A stretch of 46,467 nucleotides of DNA from Bacteroidota bacterium (GTDB taxonomy: Bacteria; Bacteroidota; Bacteroidia; NS11-12g; UBA955). The translations under genes were made by a program, and so were the position numbers. The DNA is taken from positions 1-46,467 of the forward strand of contig JAURGZ010000014.1 of NCBI GenBank assembly GCA_030833525.1, written 5' to 3'. Below the pieces are notes generated by a model. It did not search any database. It was not told where the DNA came from and saw only the letters and a list, made by a program, of their open reading frames with translations. This document shows, piece by piece, positions 18,384-26,005 of the stretch. Within the stretch, counting starts at the first letter, position 1. Each line of letters starts with the position of its first letter.

Positions 18384-18457
18384 GGTCGGATGGCCGAGTG
18401 GCTAGGCACAGGTCTGCAAAACCTCTTACACCGGTTCGAATCCGGTTCCGACCTCCA
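18384..18457 (+). tRNA. tRNA-Cys (GCA)
   Basis: Cloverleaf: acceptor GGTCGGA/TCCGACC, D stem GCC/GGC, anticodon loop CTGCAAA giving anticodon GCA, T arm CCGG-TTCGAAT-CCGG, discriminator T and an encoded CCA. The outermost anticodon-stem pair (27-43) is a C-C mismatch. It has its own promoter and terminator. Confidence 0.96.
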
Positions 18458-18465
18458 AACAAGGA

Positions 18466-18490
18466 AAGCCCCGCTTGCGGGGCTTTTTTT
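18466..18490 (+). terminator. Intrinsic terminator of tRNA-Cys
   Basis: AGCCCCGC-TT-GCGGGGCT followed by seven T residues, starting nine bases after the tRNA CCA. Confidence 0.93.
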
Positions 18491-18536
18491 ATTCCCAGCT
18501 GCGGCAGCGCAAGCTTGAGCTGCCGCAGCTGGGAAT
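18491..18536. repeat. 18-bp perfect inverted repeat with 10-base loop
   Basis: ATTCCCAGCTGCGGCAGC at 18491-18508 is matched exactly by its reverse complement at 18519-18536, the loop being GCAAGCTTGA. It begins right after the T run of the tRNA-Cys terminator, yet has no T run of its own, so it is not simply another terminator. Confidence 0.85.
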
Positions 18537-18707
18537 ACATGGCGCGCAGCGCCACCTTGTTTTGAAAGGCCCTCCTCAAGGATAGGGGAGCCGCGATCAG
18601 CGGCGAGTCAATCTGATAGAATATTGGATGCCCTTGTGGGACGTACTTCTGTTGCTCTGCTGGCCCATGCTGTGCATGTCAAATGGACTGCCAATCCCAT
18701 TGGTGGT

Positions 18708-18734
18708 AAAAAAAGCCCCGGCAGGCGGGGCTCT
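18708..18734 (-). terminator. Intrinsic terminator of SIMPL gene
   Basis: Read on the minus strand: AGCCCCG-CCTGC-CGGGGCT followed by seven T residues, nine bases after the stop of the SIMPL-domain gene. Confidence 0.93.
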
Positions 18735-18742
18735 AGGTGATT

Positions 18743-19483
18743 TTACAAGGTTTCAAACCAAACCAGCACTTCGGCTTCCAGTTTGATTTTTCGATAAACC
18801 ACGGCAGGTGGCGCATCTGATTGGTTGCCCGATCCGGCAAAAGACTCAAATTCATAATTGGTTTTGCCTCGGTCATTTCGATACCCGCGTACACTCATGC
18901 CATCCACGTGATTCCAATTGGTATTGTTCGTGGCGTCAATGAACAAAGGCTTTCCACAGCGTTGCCCAATGGCTTCCAGCATATCATCGGCTCGTTGCTT
19001 GGCATCGAGCATGGCTTGTTTGCGGGCCTCGCTCAACAGGGAATCGTATTGGCTGTGTTCCACTTTGTCGATGCTCGCAGAACGCACTTTTTGGTTTTTG
19101 AATGCATTAAAGGCAGATTTCACTTCTTGCGCGTTGTGCAAAAGCAAACTGTAGCTGCGCACATTGATGATTTCGTCATCGTTCCATCGAAAGGAGATGG
19201 TCTCTGAATCGGCGTTTTCCAGGCTCAAACGATCGCTGGGAATACCGGCTTGGTTCAAGGCCGCAATCAGTTTCTGTTCTTGTACATCGACGCTTATGAA
19301 ATCGCGTCCTTCGGTACGGTCAGCGATGGCAAGAGAAAGGGTAATGCGATCGGGAACAACTTGCAGGGTGGATTGACCCTGTACCTCGATGTATGGCGTG
19401 GCGGGAGGGGTTCCAGCCATTTGCGCCATGGAGAATGTGCTGCTGGCGAATGAAAAAGCCAGCATCATGGTATTTCGAAACAT
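18743..19483 (-). CDS. SIMPL domain (DUF541) exported protein
   Basis: 246 residues. Signal peptide (MMLAFSFASSTFSMAQ) and then PYIEVQGQSTLQVVPDRITLSLAI, the characteristic first strand of SIMPL/DUF541 proteins, followed by LNQAGIPSDRLSL, a central YSLLLHNAQEVKSAFNAF and the helix DSLLSEARKQAMLDAKQRADDMLEAIGQRCGKPL, ending VVYRKIKLEAEVLVWFETL. These periplasmic or surface proteins form ring-like oligomers in some species, but their function is not established. It appears to be monocistronic, ending in its own terminator; upstream it is 42 bases from the end of the ABC ATPase gene on the same strand, so it could also be read from that operon. Confidence 0.9.
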   Translation of the reverse strand: MFRNTMMLAFSFASSTFSMAQMAGTPPATPYIEVQGQSTLQVVPDRITLSLAIADRTEGRDFISVDVQEQKLIAALNQAGIPSDRLSLENADSETISFRWNDDEIINVRSYSLLLHNAQEVKSAFNAFKNQKVRSASIDKVEHSQYDSLLSEARKQAMLDAKQRADDMLEAIGQRCGKPLFIDATNNTNWNHVDGMSVRGYRNDRGKTNYEFESFAGSGNQSDAPPAVVYRKIKLEAEVLVWFETL

Positions 19484-19525
19484 GCATCTATAATAACAAC
19501 AGCCGTGCCAATTGCCCCAATATCG

Positions 19526-20203
19526 CTAGGAAATGATCATGCCATCGGCCATTTCTATGATGCGATCGGTTTTTTGGGCAAAGTCGGTGTCGTGGGTGAC
19601 GATCAGCAGCGATTGTTGCTGCGTTTGGGTGATTTCGCGAAAAATGTCGAAGACCCTTTGGGCGTTTTTGGAATCCAAATTACCCGTGGGTTCATCGCCC
19701 ATGATGATATCGGGGTTGTTGATCAGAGCTCGAGCAATGGCCACCCGCTGTTTTTGGCCACCCGAAATCTGAGTGGCTCGTTTCAAGGCTTGCTCATCTA
19801 CGTCGAGCAATCGCAGTTTCTCCATGGCATCGTGTTCGATTTCTTCCTTGCTTTTCAAGCCCAATTTCAAAGCGGGAAGCATGACATTGCGCAAGACCGA
19901 GAATTCGGGGAGCAGGTAATGGAATTGGAACACAAAGCCTATATGCTGGTTGCGAATCCGGGCGAGTTCGGCGGCTTTTAAGCCTTTCAACGATTGGCCT
20001 GCGAGCAATAAATCTCCTTCGTATTGGGTGTCCATGGTAGACAATACATACAAAAGGGTGCTTTTTCCGCAGCCCGATTTTCCCATGATCGAGACAAATT
20101 CACCTGCTTGTATGCTCAGGTCCAAGCCGCGCAGAATTTCCACTTCAACAGGGTCAAAGAACTTTTTGCGTATGCCGCGTGCTTCCAGAATCGAATGGGT
20201 CAT
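19526..20203 (-). CDS. ABC transporter ATP-binding protein (LolD/MacB class)
   Basis: 225 residues, the normal size for this class. Walker A GKSGCGKS at residues 41-48, Q-loop Gln93 (VFQFHYLLPEFSVLRNVMLP), signature ISGGQKQRVAIARAL from 146, Walker B IIMGDEP ending with Glu171, D-loop NLDSKN and H-loop His204 (IVTHD). The class energises FtsX-fold permeases in lipoprotein release (LolCDE) or MacB-type export, without translocating substrate across the inner membrane. Its ATG overlaps the permease stop by 4 bases, so it is coupled to it. With the adaptor gene upstream, a MacAB-like or periplasmic export role seems more likely than Lol. Confidence 0.94.
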   Translation of the reverse strand: MTHSILEARGIRKKFFDPVEVEILRGLDLSIQAGEFVSIMGKSGCGKSTLLYVLSTMDTQYEGDLLLAGQSLKGLKAAELARIRNQHIGFVFQFHYLLPEFSVLRNVMLPALKLGLKSKEEIEHDAMEKLRLLDVDEQALKRATQISGGQKQRVAIARALINNPDIIMGDEPTGNLDSKNAQRVFDIFREITQTQQQSLLIVTHDTDFAQKTDRIIEMADGMIIS

Positions 20204-21465
20204 TGGCCTCTTAGAATGTCTACGGGATCGATGCGGCCGGCCTTGCGCGAGGGCATGTATCCGGCGAAAAAGGTCGTGATCAGGGCAAATACAATCCCAA
20301 TGACGTAAAACTGCGGATTGAAATTGACGGGGAAGGTTTTGATCGTGGGAAGCGCTTCGGTTTCAAATGGAGCTTGGGATATGCCATAAGAGGCCAGAAA
20401 GCCAAAAATCAGACCCATGCTGGCCCCAATGACACCTATTAAGATGGCCTGATACAGGAAAATGCGCTGCACATCCAGGGCTGAAAATCCCGTGGCCTTG
20501 AGAATGGCGATGTCGGGCATCTTCTCATAAATCAACATATTCAATATGTTGTAAATGCCGAAACCAGCAACGATGAGAAGGGCCACCGAAACCGCATAGG
20601 TGATCATGTTTCGAATGCTGGTGCCCGTTTCAAATTGGGCGTTGGCCGTTTTGATATCGATCGCATTCACGCCCCAGCTGCTGCGCAATTCTTCGGCCAT
20701 GCCAGCGGCGGCTTCGATGTCGTGCAGCTTGAGGTGCAAATCGGTGAAATAATCGCCTCCTTCGCCGCTGAGCCGCTGAGCAGTGCCTATGTTGCAATAA
20801 CTGAATACCTTGTCGATATCGGCCAAGCCGCTCTGAAACAAGCCCACGATTTTCAATCGTTCCCGGCTGCCGTTGATGGAAACAATTTGCACATAATCGC
20901 CAATTTGAAGCGAAAGATTTTTGGCCACGCCAGCCCCCAGTACAATGGCGTTCTCGTTGCTTGCCAAATCTTCGGGCTTGCCCCCTACTATATACTGTTG
21001 GAAGTTGAACAAGCGGGCTTCTTCCAGCACATCCATGCCGGCTAAGCTACCGTTCAGTTGGACGGCCCCGGCTTGGTAAAAAATGCGGGTAGAAACTTGG
21101 GGCGTAATGCCTTTCACACGCGGATCCTTGCGCAATTCGGCCCGAATGGCCAGTCCATTTCGAAGTTTGAGTTGGCTGTTTTTGGGCTTGATGGAATGAA
21201 TGATGTGCGCTTTGTCTGCGTAAGGCGCAAAGTCTTCGATGGGCTGCCGCTCGCTCTGCTTGATCTCGTTGTATATGCGCACATGAGGCGTACGGTTCAA
21301 TATCAGCCCGTCGAGCAGGCCGTTCAAGCCGGTCATGAAACTGACCAATATGATGAAAACCCCAATGCCAAAGGTAACCCCCAAAGCAGCGATGGCCGAC
21401 TGCTTTTTGCGAGCCAACAAATGGGTTTTGGCGATGCCGAGCAACAGGGGGTTGTAGAGGCTCAT
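20200..21465 (-). CDS. FtsX-like ABC transporter permease
   Basis: 421 residues with the four-helix FtsX topology: a first helix (LGVTFGIGVFIILVSFMTGLNGLLDG), a periplasmic domain of about 220 residues (GGKPEDLASNENAIVLGAGVAKNLSLQIGDYVQI), then three C-terminal helices (MITYAVSVALLIVAGFGIYNILNMLIYEK, AILIGVIGASMGLIFGFLASYG, FYVIGIVFALITTFFAGYMPS). The conserved cytoplasmic loop DIAILKATGFSALDVQRIF is typical of the LolC/MacB superfamily, as is the ending RKAGRIDPVDILRGQ. It starts one base after the adaptor stop and overlaps the ATPase start, so the three genes form one unit. Confidence 0.93.
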   Translation of the reverse strand: MSLYNPLLLGIAKTHLLARKKQSAIAALGVTFGIGVFIILVSFMTGLNGLLDGLILNRTPHVRIYNEIKQSERQPIEDFAPYADKAHIIHSIKPKNSQLKLRNGLAIRAELRKDPRVKGITPQVSTRIFYQAGAVQLNGSLAGMDVLEEARLFNFQQYIVGGKPEDLASNENAIVLGAGVAKNLSLQIGDYVQIVSINGSRERLKIVGLFQSGLADIDKVFSYCNIGTAQRLSGEGGDYFTDLHLKLHDIEAAAGMAEELRSSWGVNAIDIKTANAQFETGTSIRNMITYAVSVALLIVAGFGIYNILNMLIYEKMPDIAILKATGFSALDVQRIFLYQAILIGVIGASMGLIFGFLASYGISQAPFETEALPTIKTFPVNFNPQFYVIGIVFALITTFFAGYMPSRKAGRIDPVDILRGQ

Positions 21466-22539
21466 TTACTGGGGTTTGACGAGTTGATCGCCGGCCTTTA
21501 AGCCGCCAATGACTTCCACCATGTTGATGCTTTGAATGCCTAGCTTGGGCGCTACTTGCTCGCCGCTGGCCAGAGTGACTTTCCCGTTTTTTAGGTAGAC
21601 AAGCGGCAGCACTACGGCGGCTGGTTTTTCTTGAATGACGATGGATGCTTCAGCTGACAAACCGGGGAACAAGGATAGGGAAGAGCCTTGAGCCGAGTCC
21701 AGGGAACATTCCAAGAATACCGTTCCACTTTTGGAGTCTACGTGTTGGTCAATTTGGCGCAGCCGTCCCGAAAAAACCCGGTCCCCGAAGGCATCGAATC
21801 GCAGGGCCACGGTTTGCCCTAAACGCACCCGGGCAGCATCGACCTCGTCGATTTGCAATTCGGCATAAAAACGTTCGGCCGATCCCAAGGTGGCCAAGGG
21901 CCTTTGGGGTACAATGCTTTCCCCAACCCGAACGCTCCATGCGTACAATTTGCCATCTTCAAGGGCTCTGACTTCGTAGTCACCGCGAGCGCTTCGAGCC
22001 AAGTTGGCGGCTGATTGGGCTTGATCGCGAGCAGCAGCCAGACGGCGTTTGCCATCCCAATAGGCATTCCAAGCAGACTCGCTTTGGCTGCGGCTGGACG
22101 CGAATTTGCTTTCGGCTTTTTCCCATTGCAAGCGCGTGCCAATGCCTTGCTCGAATAGGCGGCTTTGGCGGGCATACTGGAGGGAGTCGTCTCGGCGGTT
22201 CAACAGCGATTGCTGGTAGCTGTTCCAAAGGGATTGGACCTGGGTTTGGTATCCCGAGGCCGCGCGAAGCGCGGCCTCGGCACCCTGCAATTGCGCTTGG
22301 GCCTTATCGGCCTCGATCAGGGCAATGAGTTCGCCCGCTTGGACCGATTCACCTTCTCTTTTGAACAATTGCAGAATACGGCCTCCCACCGCTGACGAAA
22401 GTTCGTATTGCCCTTCGGCTCGCAAGCGAGCCGACGCATACACAGACTCCACGATGGGCTTAGACTCGACGGTGTAGGTTTCTTGCTTGGATTGGCAAGA
22501 GGCCAACGCCAACAGGCTTAGCAGGACCATTCCTCTCAT
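21466..22539 (-). CDS. HlyD/MacA-family adaptor lipoprotein of ABC exporter
   Basis: 357 residues from ATG 22539, giving a lipoprotein signal MRGMVLLSLLALASC (Cys15); the tracked start 48 bases upstream would put 16 residues before it. The layout is half-lipoyl (GGRILQLFKREGESVQAGELIALIEADK), Ala/Gln-rich coiled-coil hairpin of about 110 residues, second half-lipoyl (YEVRALEDGKLYAWSVRVGESI), and beta-barrel segments (VDSKSGTVFLECSL, EVIGGLKAGDQLVKPQ). It should connect the FtsX-type permease and ATPase encoded directly downstream to an outer-membrane channel; none is adjacent, so the TolC-family protein at 7124 or another could serve. A very stable 12-bp hairpin lies inside the coding region. 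Confidence 0.88.
   Translation of the reverse strand: MRGMVLLSLLALASCQSKQETYTVESKPIVESVYASARLRAEGQYELSSAVGGRILQLFKREGESVQAGELIALIEADKAQAQLQGAEAALRAASGYQTQVQSLWNSYQQSLLNRRDDSLQYARQSRLFEQGIGTRLQWEKAESKFASSRSQSESAWNAYWDGKRRLAAARDQAQSAANLARSARGDYEVRALEDGKLYAWSVRVGESIVPQRPLATLGSAERFYAELQIDEVDAARVRLGQTVALRFDAFGDRVFSGRLRQIDQHVDSKSGTVFLECSLDSAQGSSLSLFPGLSAEASIVIQEKPAAVVLPLVYLKNGKVTLASGEQVAPKLGIQSINMVEVIGGLKAGDQLVKPQ
22254..22280. repeat. 12-bp perfect inverted repeat inside adaptor gene
   Basis: CCGAGGCCGCGC at 22254-22265, three-base spacer GAA, and the exact reverse complement at 22269-22280. It lies in the coiled-coil-coding part of the adaptor and would form a very GC-rich hairpin in its mRNA. 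Confidence 0.8.
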
Positions 22540-22543
22540 AAAA

Positions 22544-22551
22544 CGAAGGTA
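22544..22551 (-). promoter_or_regulatory. Near-match -7 element TACCTTCG, four bases before adaptor start
   Basis: On the minus strand TACCTTCG-TTTT-ATG. One mismatch to TAnnTTTG, but the same four-base spacing to the start codon as several other genes here. It suggests that the ABC exporter genes can be transcribed separately from the amidohydrolase upstream. Confidence 0.35.
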
Positions 22552-22599
22552 AGGCTTATTGCACAAGGGAAATGTGACCGTTGTCATGCATGGTTATTC

Positions 22600-24240
22600 T
22601 CAGCGCTGGTATACGCTCTCGCCGGCCACAACCGTCTTCAAGACTTTGGCTTTTTTGATTTTGCTGGCCTCTGCTTCCAGGAGATTGCAATTCAATACCA
22701 CATAATCGGCTTGCATGCCAGCCGCTAGGCTGCCAACCCGAGTTTCATCAAAACCGGCAAAAGCGGCCCAATGCGTCATTCCCAATAGTGCTTCTTCTCG
22801 AGTTAGGGCTTGGTCTACCACAAAGGGGTTACCCAGTGTTCCCTGACGGTCCATGCGAAATACTGCCGAATAAAAGGTATTCAATGGGTTCAAATCTTCG
22901 ACGGGGAAATCGGTGCCTAAGGCCAATGATCCGGCGGTGTCTAGCAAATGGCGATAAGCATACGCGCCCGTCAGTCGATCTTCACACAAGCGGCTTTCAG
23001 CCCAGGGAGCATCGCTAGTCGCATGGGTGGGTTGAACACTGGGAATGATCGAGCGGCCTGCAAAATAGTGCCAATCACTGGGGCTTACGATTTGGGCATG
23101 TTCGACGCGCCAACGGGCATCGTGACCCGGTTGCAGAATGCTGTGAAAAAGATTCAGAACCAAGGCATTGGCGCTGTCTCCGATGGCGTGTACGCAAACT
23201 TGAATGCCGTTGTCTCTTAGGAAATAGGCATAGGAGCCCAATTCTTGAATGTTCATGAGCTGCAAGCCCCGGTGTTGCAGGCGGTCGCAATAATCTTCTT
23301 TGAGCAAGGCTCCTCGGGAACCCAAGGCTCCATCCAAATAGAATTTGACAGCATGCACATTCATGCGTTCGCTGCTCCATTGGCCGAATTGGGCAAGGTG
23401 TGAAAAGGTTTGCTCATTGGCCGAGAGCATGACATTGAGGCGAATTTTTAAGGCTCCAGATTCTTGCAACTGCTGCAACCAAAGGGTTTGTTCTACTTCC
23501 AATCCGGCTTCGTGAAGGCCGGTTAATCCTACCGCAAAGGCTTTTTGTTCGGCCGTTTTTACGGCCTGCTGCAGCGCCTGCGAATTCATAGCGGGAATGC
23601 GTTCCTTGATGTAGTCGGCGGCCGCATCGATGTATACGCCCTCGAATGACTCACCACCGTCGATCTGGAAATCTGAATCCACATTCAGCAAGCGTTCAGC
23701 GGCAGAATTGACCCATACGGCATGGCCGTCAACCCGAGAAAGGCAAACGGGGACATCGGGAAATGCAGCGTCCAAATCGGCGCGCGTTGGGAATTGCCCT
23801 CCCCACAGATTTTGGTCCCAACCTCGACCGATGATCCATGAGTCTGGTCGCAAGGCGATGGGCATTTTGGCTTGCTTTTTAGCCTGCTTTTGGGTGGCTT
23901 TGATCGCTTCTTTGATGCTGTTGGAACCGAAAAGGGAAGCCTCATTGAGTCCTTGAGCATAGCCCAAAAAGTGGCAGTGGGCATCGATGAAGCCCGGGTA
24001 AATAAAGGCCTTGCCGTAATCGCTGACCCTGGCGTTAGGATAGAGCGTTAAGGCTGAATCGGCAGATCCTATGTAGCGAATGCTGGAACCCTCGATGACC
24101 ATGGCTTCGGCCACGGGATGGCTCGTGTCAGAAGTGAAAATGCGCTCGGCCAATATGCATTGCGCGGTTTCAGACTGAGCCGATAACAGACTTGGTATGA
24201 GCAGAATTATCAAAAAAGCAATCGGACCCTTAGGGTACAT
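22600..24240 (-). CDS. Exported YtcJ-like amidohydrolase
   Basis: 546 residues from ATG 24240 (MYPKGPIAFLIILLIPSLLSAQ, a signal peptide); the tracked start adds 25 residues that spoil it. The metal-dependent hydrolase hallmarks are present: PGFIDAHCHFLGY (HxH, residues 88-90), LTGLHEAGLE, VCVHAIGDSAN (His), WRVEHAQIV (His) and LALGTDFPVEDLNPL (Asp). The final part, YVVLNCNLLEAEASKIKKAKVLKTVVAGESVYQ, is the usual imidazolonepropionase-like composite domain. Family members (YtcJ, NfdA) hydrolyse N-substituted formamides or similar amides; the substrate here is unknown. It precedes the ABC exporter genes by 60 bases on the same strand. Confidence 0.9.
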   Translation of the reverse strand: MYPKGPIAFLIILLIPSLLSAQSETAQCILAERIFTSDTSHPVAEAMVIEGSSIRYIGSADSALTLYPNARVSDYGKAFIYPGFIDAHCHFLGYAQGLNEASLFGSNSIKEAIKATQKQAKKQAKMPIALRPDSWIIGRGWDQNLWGGQFPTRADLDAAFPDVPVCLSRVDGHAVWVNSAAERLLNVDSDFQIDGGESFEGVYIDAAADYIKERIPAMNSQALQQAVKTAEQKAFAVGLTGLHEAGLEVEQTLWLQQLQESGALKIRLNVMLSANEQTFSHLAQFGQWSSERMNVHAVKFYLDGALGSRGALLKEDYCDRLQHRGLQLMNIQELGSYAYFLRDNGIQVCVHAIGDSANALVLNLFHSILQPGHDARWRVEHAQIVSPSDWHYFAGRSIIPSVQPTHATSDAPWAESRLCEDRLTGAYAYRHLLDTAGSLALGTDFPVEDLNPLNTFYSAVFRMDRQGTLGNPFVVDQALTREEALLGMTHWAAFAGFDETRVGSLAAGMQADYVVLNCNLLEAEASKIKKAKVLKTVVAGESVYQR

Positions 24241-24245
24241 GGCAT

Positions 24246-24253
24246 TAAATTTG
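24246..24253 (+). promoter_or_regulatory. -7 element TAAATTTG for the YceI/cytochrome operon
   Basis: Exact TAnnTTTG match in the divergent intergenic region, about 74 bases before the GTG of the first gene. No good -33 half is seen, so it is a candidate only. Confidence 0.35.
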
Positions 24254-24327
24254 TTTAGAAGGCATGGGCTTGAAAAAGTCACAGCCCGAAAATACTCCAA
24301 ACGAAAACAACCCACCTACCCAGAACC

Positions 24328-24807
24328 GTGAAAAATTCTCCTAAAACTTACATTTGGCTCGCTGTTTTGCTCATCGCCCTGTTGGTGGGCATAGGTGTTT
24401 ATTTGTTCATGAAGCCAGCCGAGGTGAAAACCACGGGAAAGGCAGACTTTGACTTGAATTATTCAAATTGGCTGAATGAGCTCAATGACAATGCAGGAGA
24501 TACCGCCGCCCAGCGCTATCAAACCAAAAAAGTGCGTTTGCAAGCGGCCGTTGAATCAGTTCCCAATGCCGTTGACACGGCTCAGATTTTCGTACTGAGC
24601 AGTCCTGAGAACTTTGTAGTTCAAGCCGCTTTTCACGCCTCATTGAAAAAAGAGTTGGCCGGCATTTTACCTGGTGACTCGCTTGATTTATTGTGTTCTT
24701 GCAGCATTACCATGCCCGATCCCGAAATGGATCTGTTGGGTTCAGAGACATACATACAACTGACTCGTTGCAATGCTCTGAATTGGGTAAAATCCGGAAA
24801 TAATTAA
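24328..24807 (+). CDS. Membrane-anchored OB-fold-like (tRNA_anti-like) protein
   Basis: 159 residues from GTG 24328. One N-terminal membrane helix (TYIWLAVLLIALLVGIGVYLFM), then a soluble part with a helix (FDLNYSNWLNELNDNAGDTAAQRYQ) and strands compatible with the small OB-fold 'tRNA_anti-like' proteins common in Bacteroidota (KKVRLQAAVESV, LAGILPGDSLDLLCSCSI). Two or three cysteines lie near the C-terminus (LLCSCSI, LTRCNAL). It is the first gene of a tight operon, with YceI starting 2 bases after its stop. The function is not known; family assignment is from pattern only. Confidence 0.7.
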   Translation: MKNSPKTYIWLAVLLIALLVGIGVYLFMKPAEVKTTGKADFDLNYSNWLNELNDNAGDTAAQRYQTKKVRLQAAVESVPNAVDTAQIFVLSSPENFVVQAAFHASLKKELAGILPGDSLDLLCSCSITMPDPEMDLLGSETYIQLTRCNALNWVKSGNN

Positions 24808-24809
24808 TT

Positions 24810-25352
24810 ATGAAATACATAGCATTCTTCTTCGCCTTCGCGGCTTTGGGACTGAAAGCCCAAGTGTACCAAACCAAAACCGGTAGCATCACCTTTGTCA
24901 ATACGGCCGCTACTGGCAGTTTTGATGCCGTGAACAATCAAGTCGTGGCGGCACTTTCGGCCGAAAACGGCACGGTTCAATTTCGTGTGCCTGTCAACAG
25001 TTTTCAATTCAAAAAAGAGTTGATGCAACAGCATTTTCAAGAGAATTACATGGAAACGGCTACCTATCCGAATGCTTCATTTTCAGGGAAATTGGTCGAT
25101 GCCGCTGCTGTCAATTTTACCCGCCCAGGCACCTACAACGTAAAGGTAAAAGGCGATATGACCATGCACGGAGTCAGCAAGGCCATTGAAGTTCCAGGTC
25201 AAATTGTGGTGAGCGCCTCAGGTGTGACGCTCAAAGCGAATTTCGATGTGCTGTGTAGCGATTACAGCATCAACATTCCCCGCAACAATGCCTCTTCGGT
25301 TTCCAACAGCGTAGCGGTTAGCGTAAACTGTTCCCTGACTCCCCGTTCATGA
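24810..25352 (+). CDS. YceI family periplasmic protein
   Basis: 180 residues. Signal peptide MKYIAFFFAFAALGLKAQ, followed by the lipocalin-like YceI barrel: YQTKTGSITFVNTAATGSFDAVNN, VQFRVPVNSFQFKKELMQQHFQENYMETATYPNASFSG, and TYNVKVKGDMTMHGVSK. YceI proteins bind isoprenoid or amide-type amphiphiles in the periplasm, and many are linked to polyisoprenoid quinone transport or storage. It is sandwiched between an OB-fold-like protein and two haem lipoproteins, so a role near a redox or quinone process is plausible (inference). Its stop overlaps the next start (ATGA). Confidence 0.93.
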   Translation: MKYIAFFFAFAALGLKAQVYQTKTGSITFVNTAATGSFDAVNNQVVAALSAENGTVQFRVPVNSFQFKKELMQQHFQENYMETATYPNASFSGKLVDAAAVNFTRPGTYNVKVKGDMTMHGVSKAIEVPGQIVVSASGVTLKANFDVLCSDYSINIPRNNASSVSNSVAVSVNCSLTPRS

Positions 25353-26005
25353 TGAAACCCGTTTATTTAGCCATCCTTTCTGCGGCGATATGGGCCTCTG
25401 CTTGCACCCATGCGAAGGACCCAATCAATGATCCTGGCACAAACGACATCTGCTTTGAGCGGGATGTGTTGCCCATCTTTCAGTCGAATTGCGCGATGAG
25501 CGGATGCCACGATGCGGCCACCCGAGCCGATGGTGTCCAGTTGACCGATTATTCAAGCATCATGAATACCGGTGATGTCAAGCCCGGCAAACCCATGGAT
25601 TCTGATGTCTACGAAGAGATTGTAGAAGGCAAAATGCCCCCCTACGGCTATAGCAAGCTCACGCAAACCCAGATCGATTTGTTGAACAAGTGGATCAGCG
25701 AAGGGGCAAAAAATGGGGTAGATTGCCCCAGTACCTGTGACAGCAATACTTTCACCTACAGCGGGGCAGTTTCCAAAATCATGACCCAGCGTTGCGTGGG
25801 TTGCCACAGCGGCAGCAACCCTTCAGGAGGCATTGACTTGAGTAGCCATGCGGCCGTTAAGGCACAAGCTGCACGGGGAGCCCTAATGGGCAGTATTTTG
25901 GGGAAGGCCCCATGGAAATTCATGCCTCAAGGTGGAGCAGCTCTGAGCAGTTGCGAGGTGGCCCAAATTCGAAAATGGATCGATGCCGGTAGCCCCAATG
26001 ACTAA
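25349..26005 (+). CDS. Dihaem c-type cytochrome lipoprotein
   Basis: 218 residues. Lipoprotein signal with Cys19 (IWASAC). The first domain has FERDVLPIFQSNCAMSGCH, a CX4CH haem motif (residues 48-54), with the distal Met possibly in KMPPYG. The second has IMTQRCVGCHSGSNPSGG, a canonical CXXCH (149-153), and KFMPQGG as possible Met ligand. This tandem cytochrome pattern is common in Bacteroidota and planctomycetes (PSCyt-like). The protein is probably anchored in the outer or inner membrane facing the periplasm or surface. It is coupled to YceI by ATGA and the next cytochrome starts within its last codons. Confidence 0.88.
   Translation: MMKPVYLAILSAAIWASACTHAKDPINDPGTNDICFERDVLPIFQSNCAMSGCHDAATRADGVQLTDYSSIMNTGDVKPGKPMDSDVYEEIVEGKMPPYGYSKLTQTQIDLLNKWISEGAKNGVDCPSTCDSNTFTYSGAVSKIMTQRCVGCHSGSNPSGGIDLSSHAAVKAQAARGALMGSILGKAPWKFMPQGGAALSSCEVAQIRKWIDAGSPND

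Larger units (their letters stand above)
18458..18742. other. Non-coding structured region between tRNA-Cys and SIMPL gene
   Basis: About 285 bases without a credible gene. It holds the tRNA terminator, an 18-bp perfect inverted repeat (18491-18536), a shorter hairpin TGGCGC-GCA-GCGCCA (18540-18554), GCCGC-GATCA-GCGGC near 18591, CATGC-TGT-GCATG (18666-18678) and the terminator of the opposite gene. No promoter element of the TAnnTTTG type is evident inside. It could be a dispersed repeat, a small RNA or the scar of an insertion next to a tRNA. Confidence 0.5.

Noticed and set aside
18316-18579. 87-residue ORF across tRNA-Cys antisense
   Set aside because: It reads antisense through the tRNA (the familiar GGRNRIRTGVRGFADLCLATRPSD-like artefact), the terminator and the inverted repeat.
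18540-18707. Remnant of a GIY-YIG or other tRNA-adjacent gene
   Set aside because: Three-frame reading on both strands gave no recognisable motif; only hairpins are evident.
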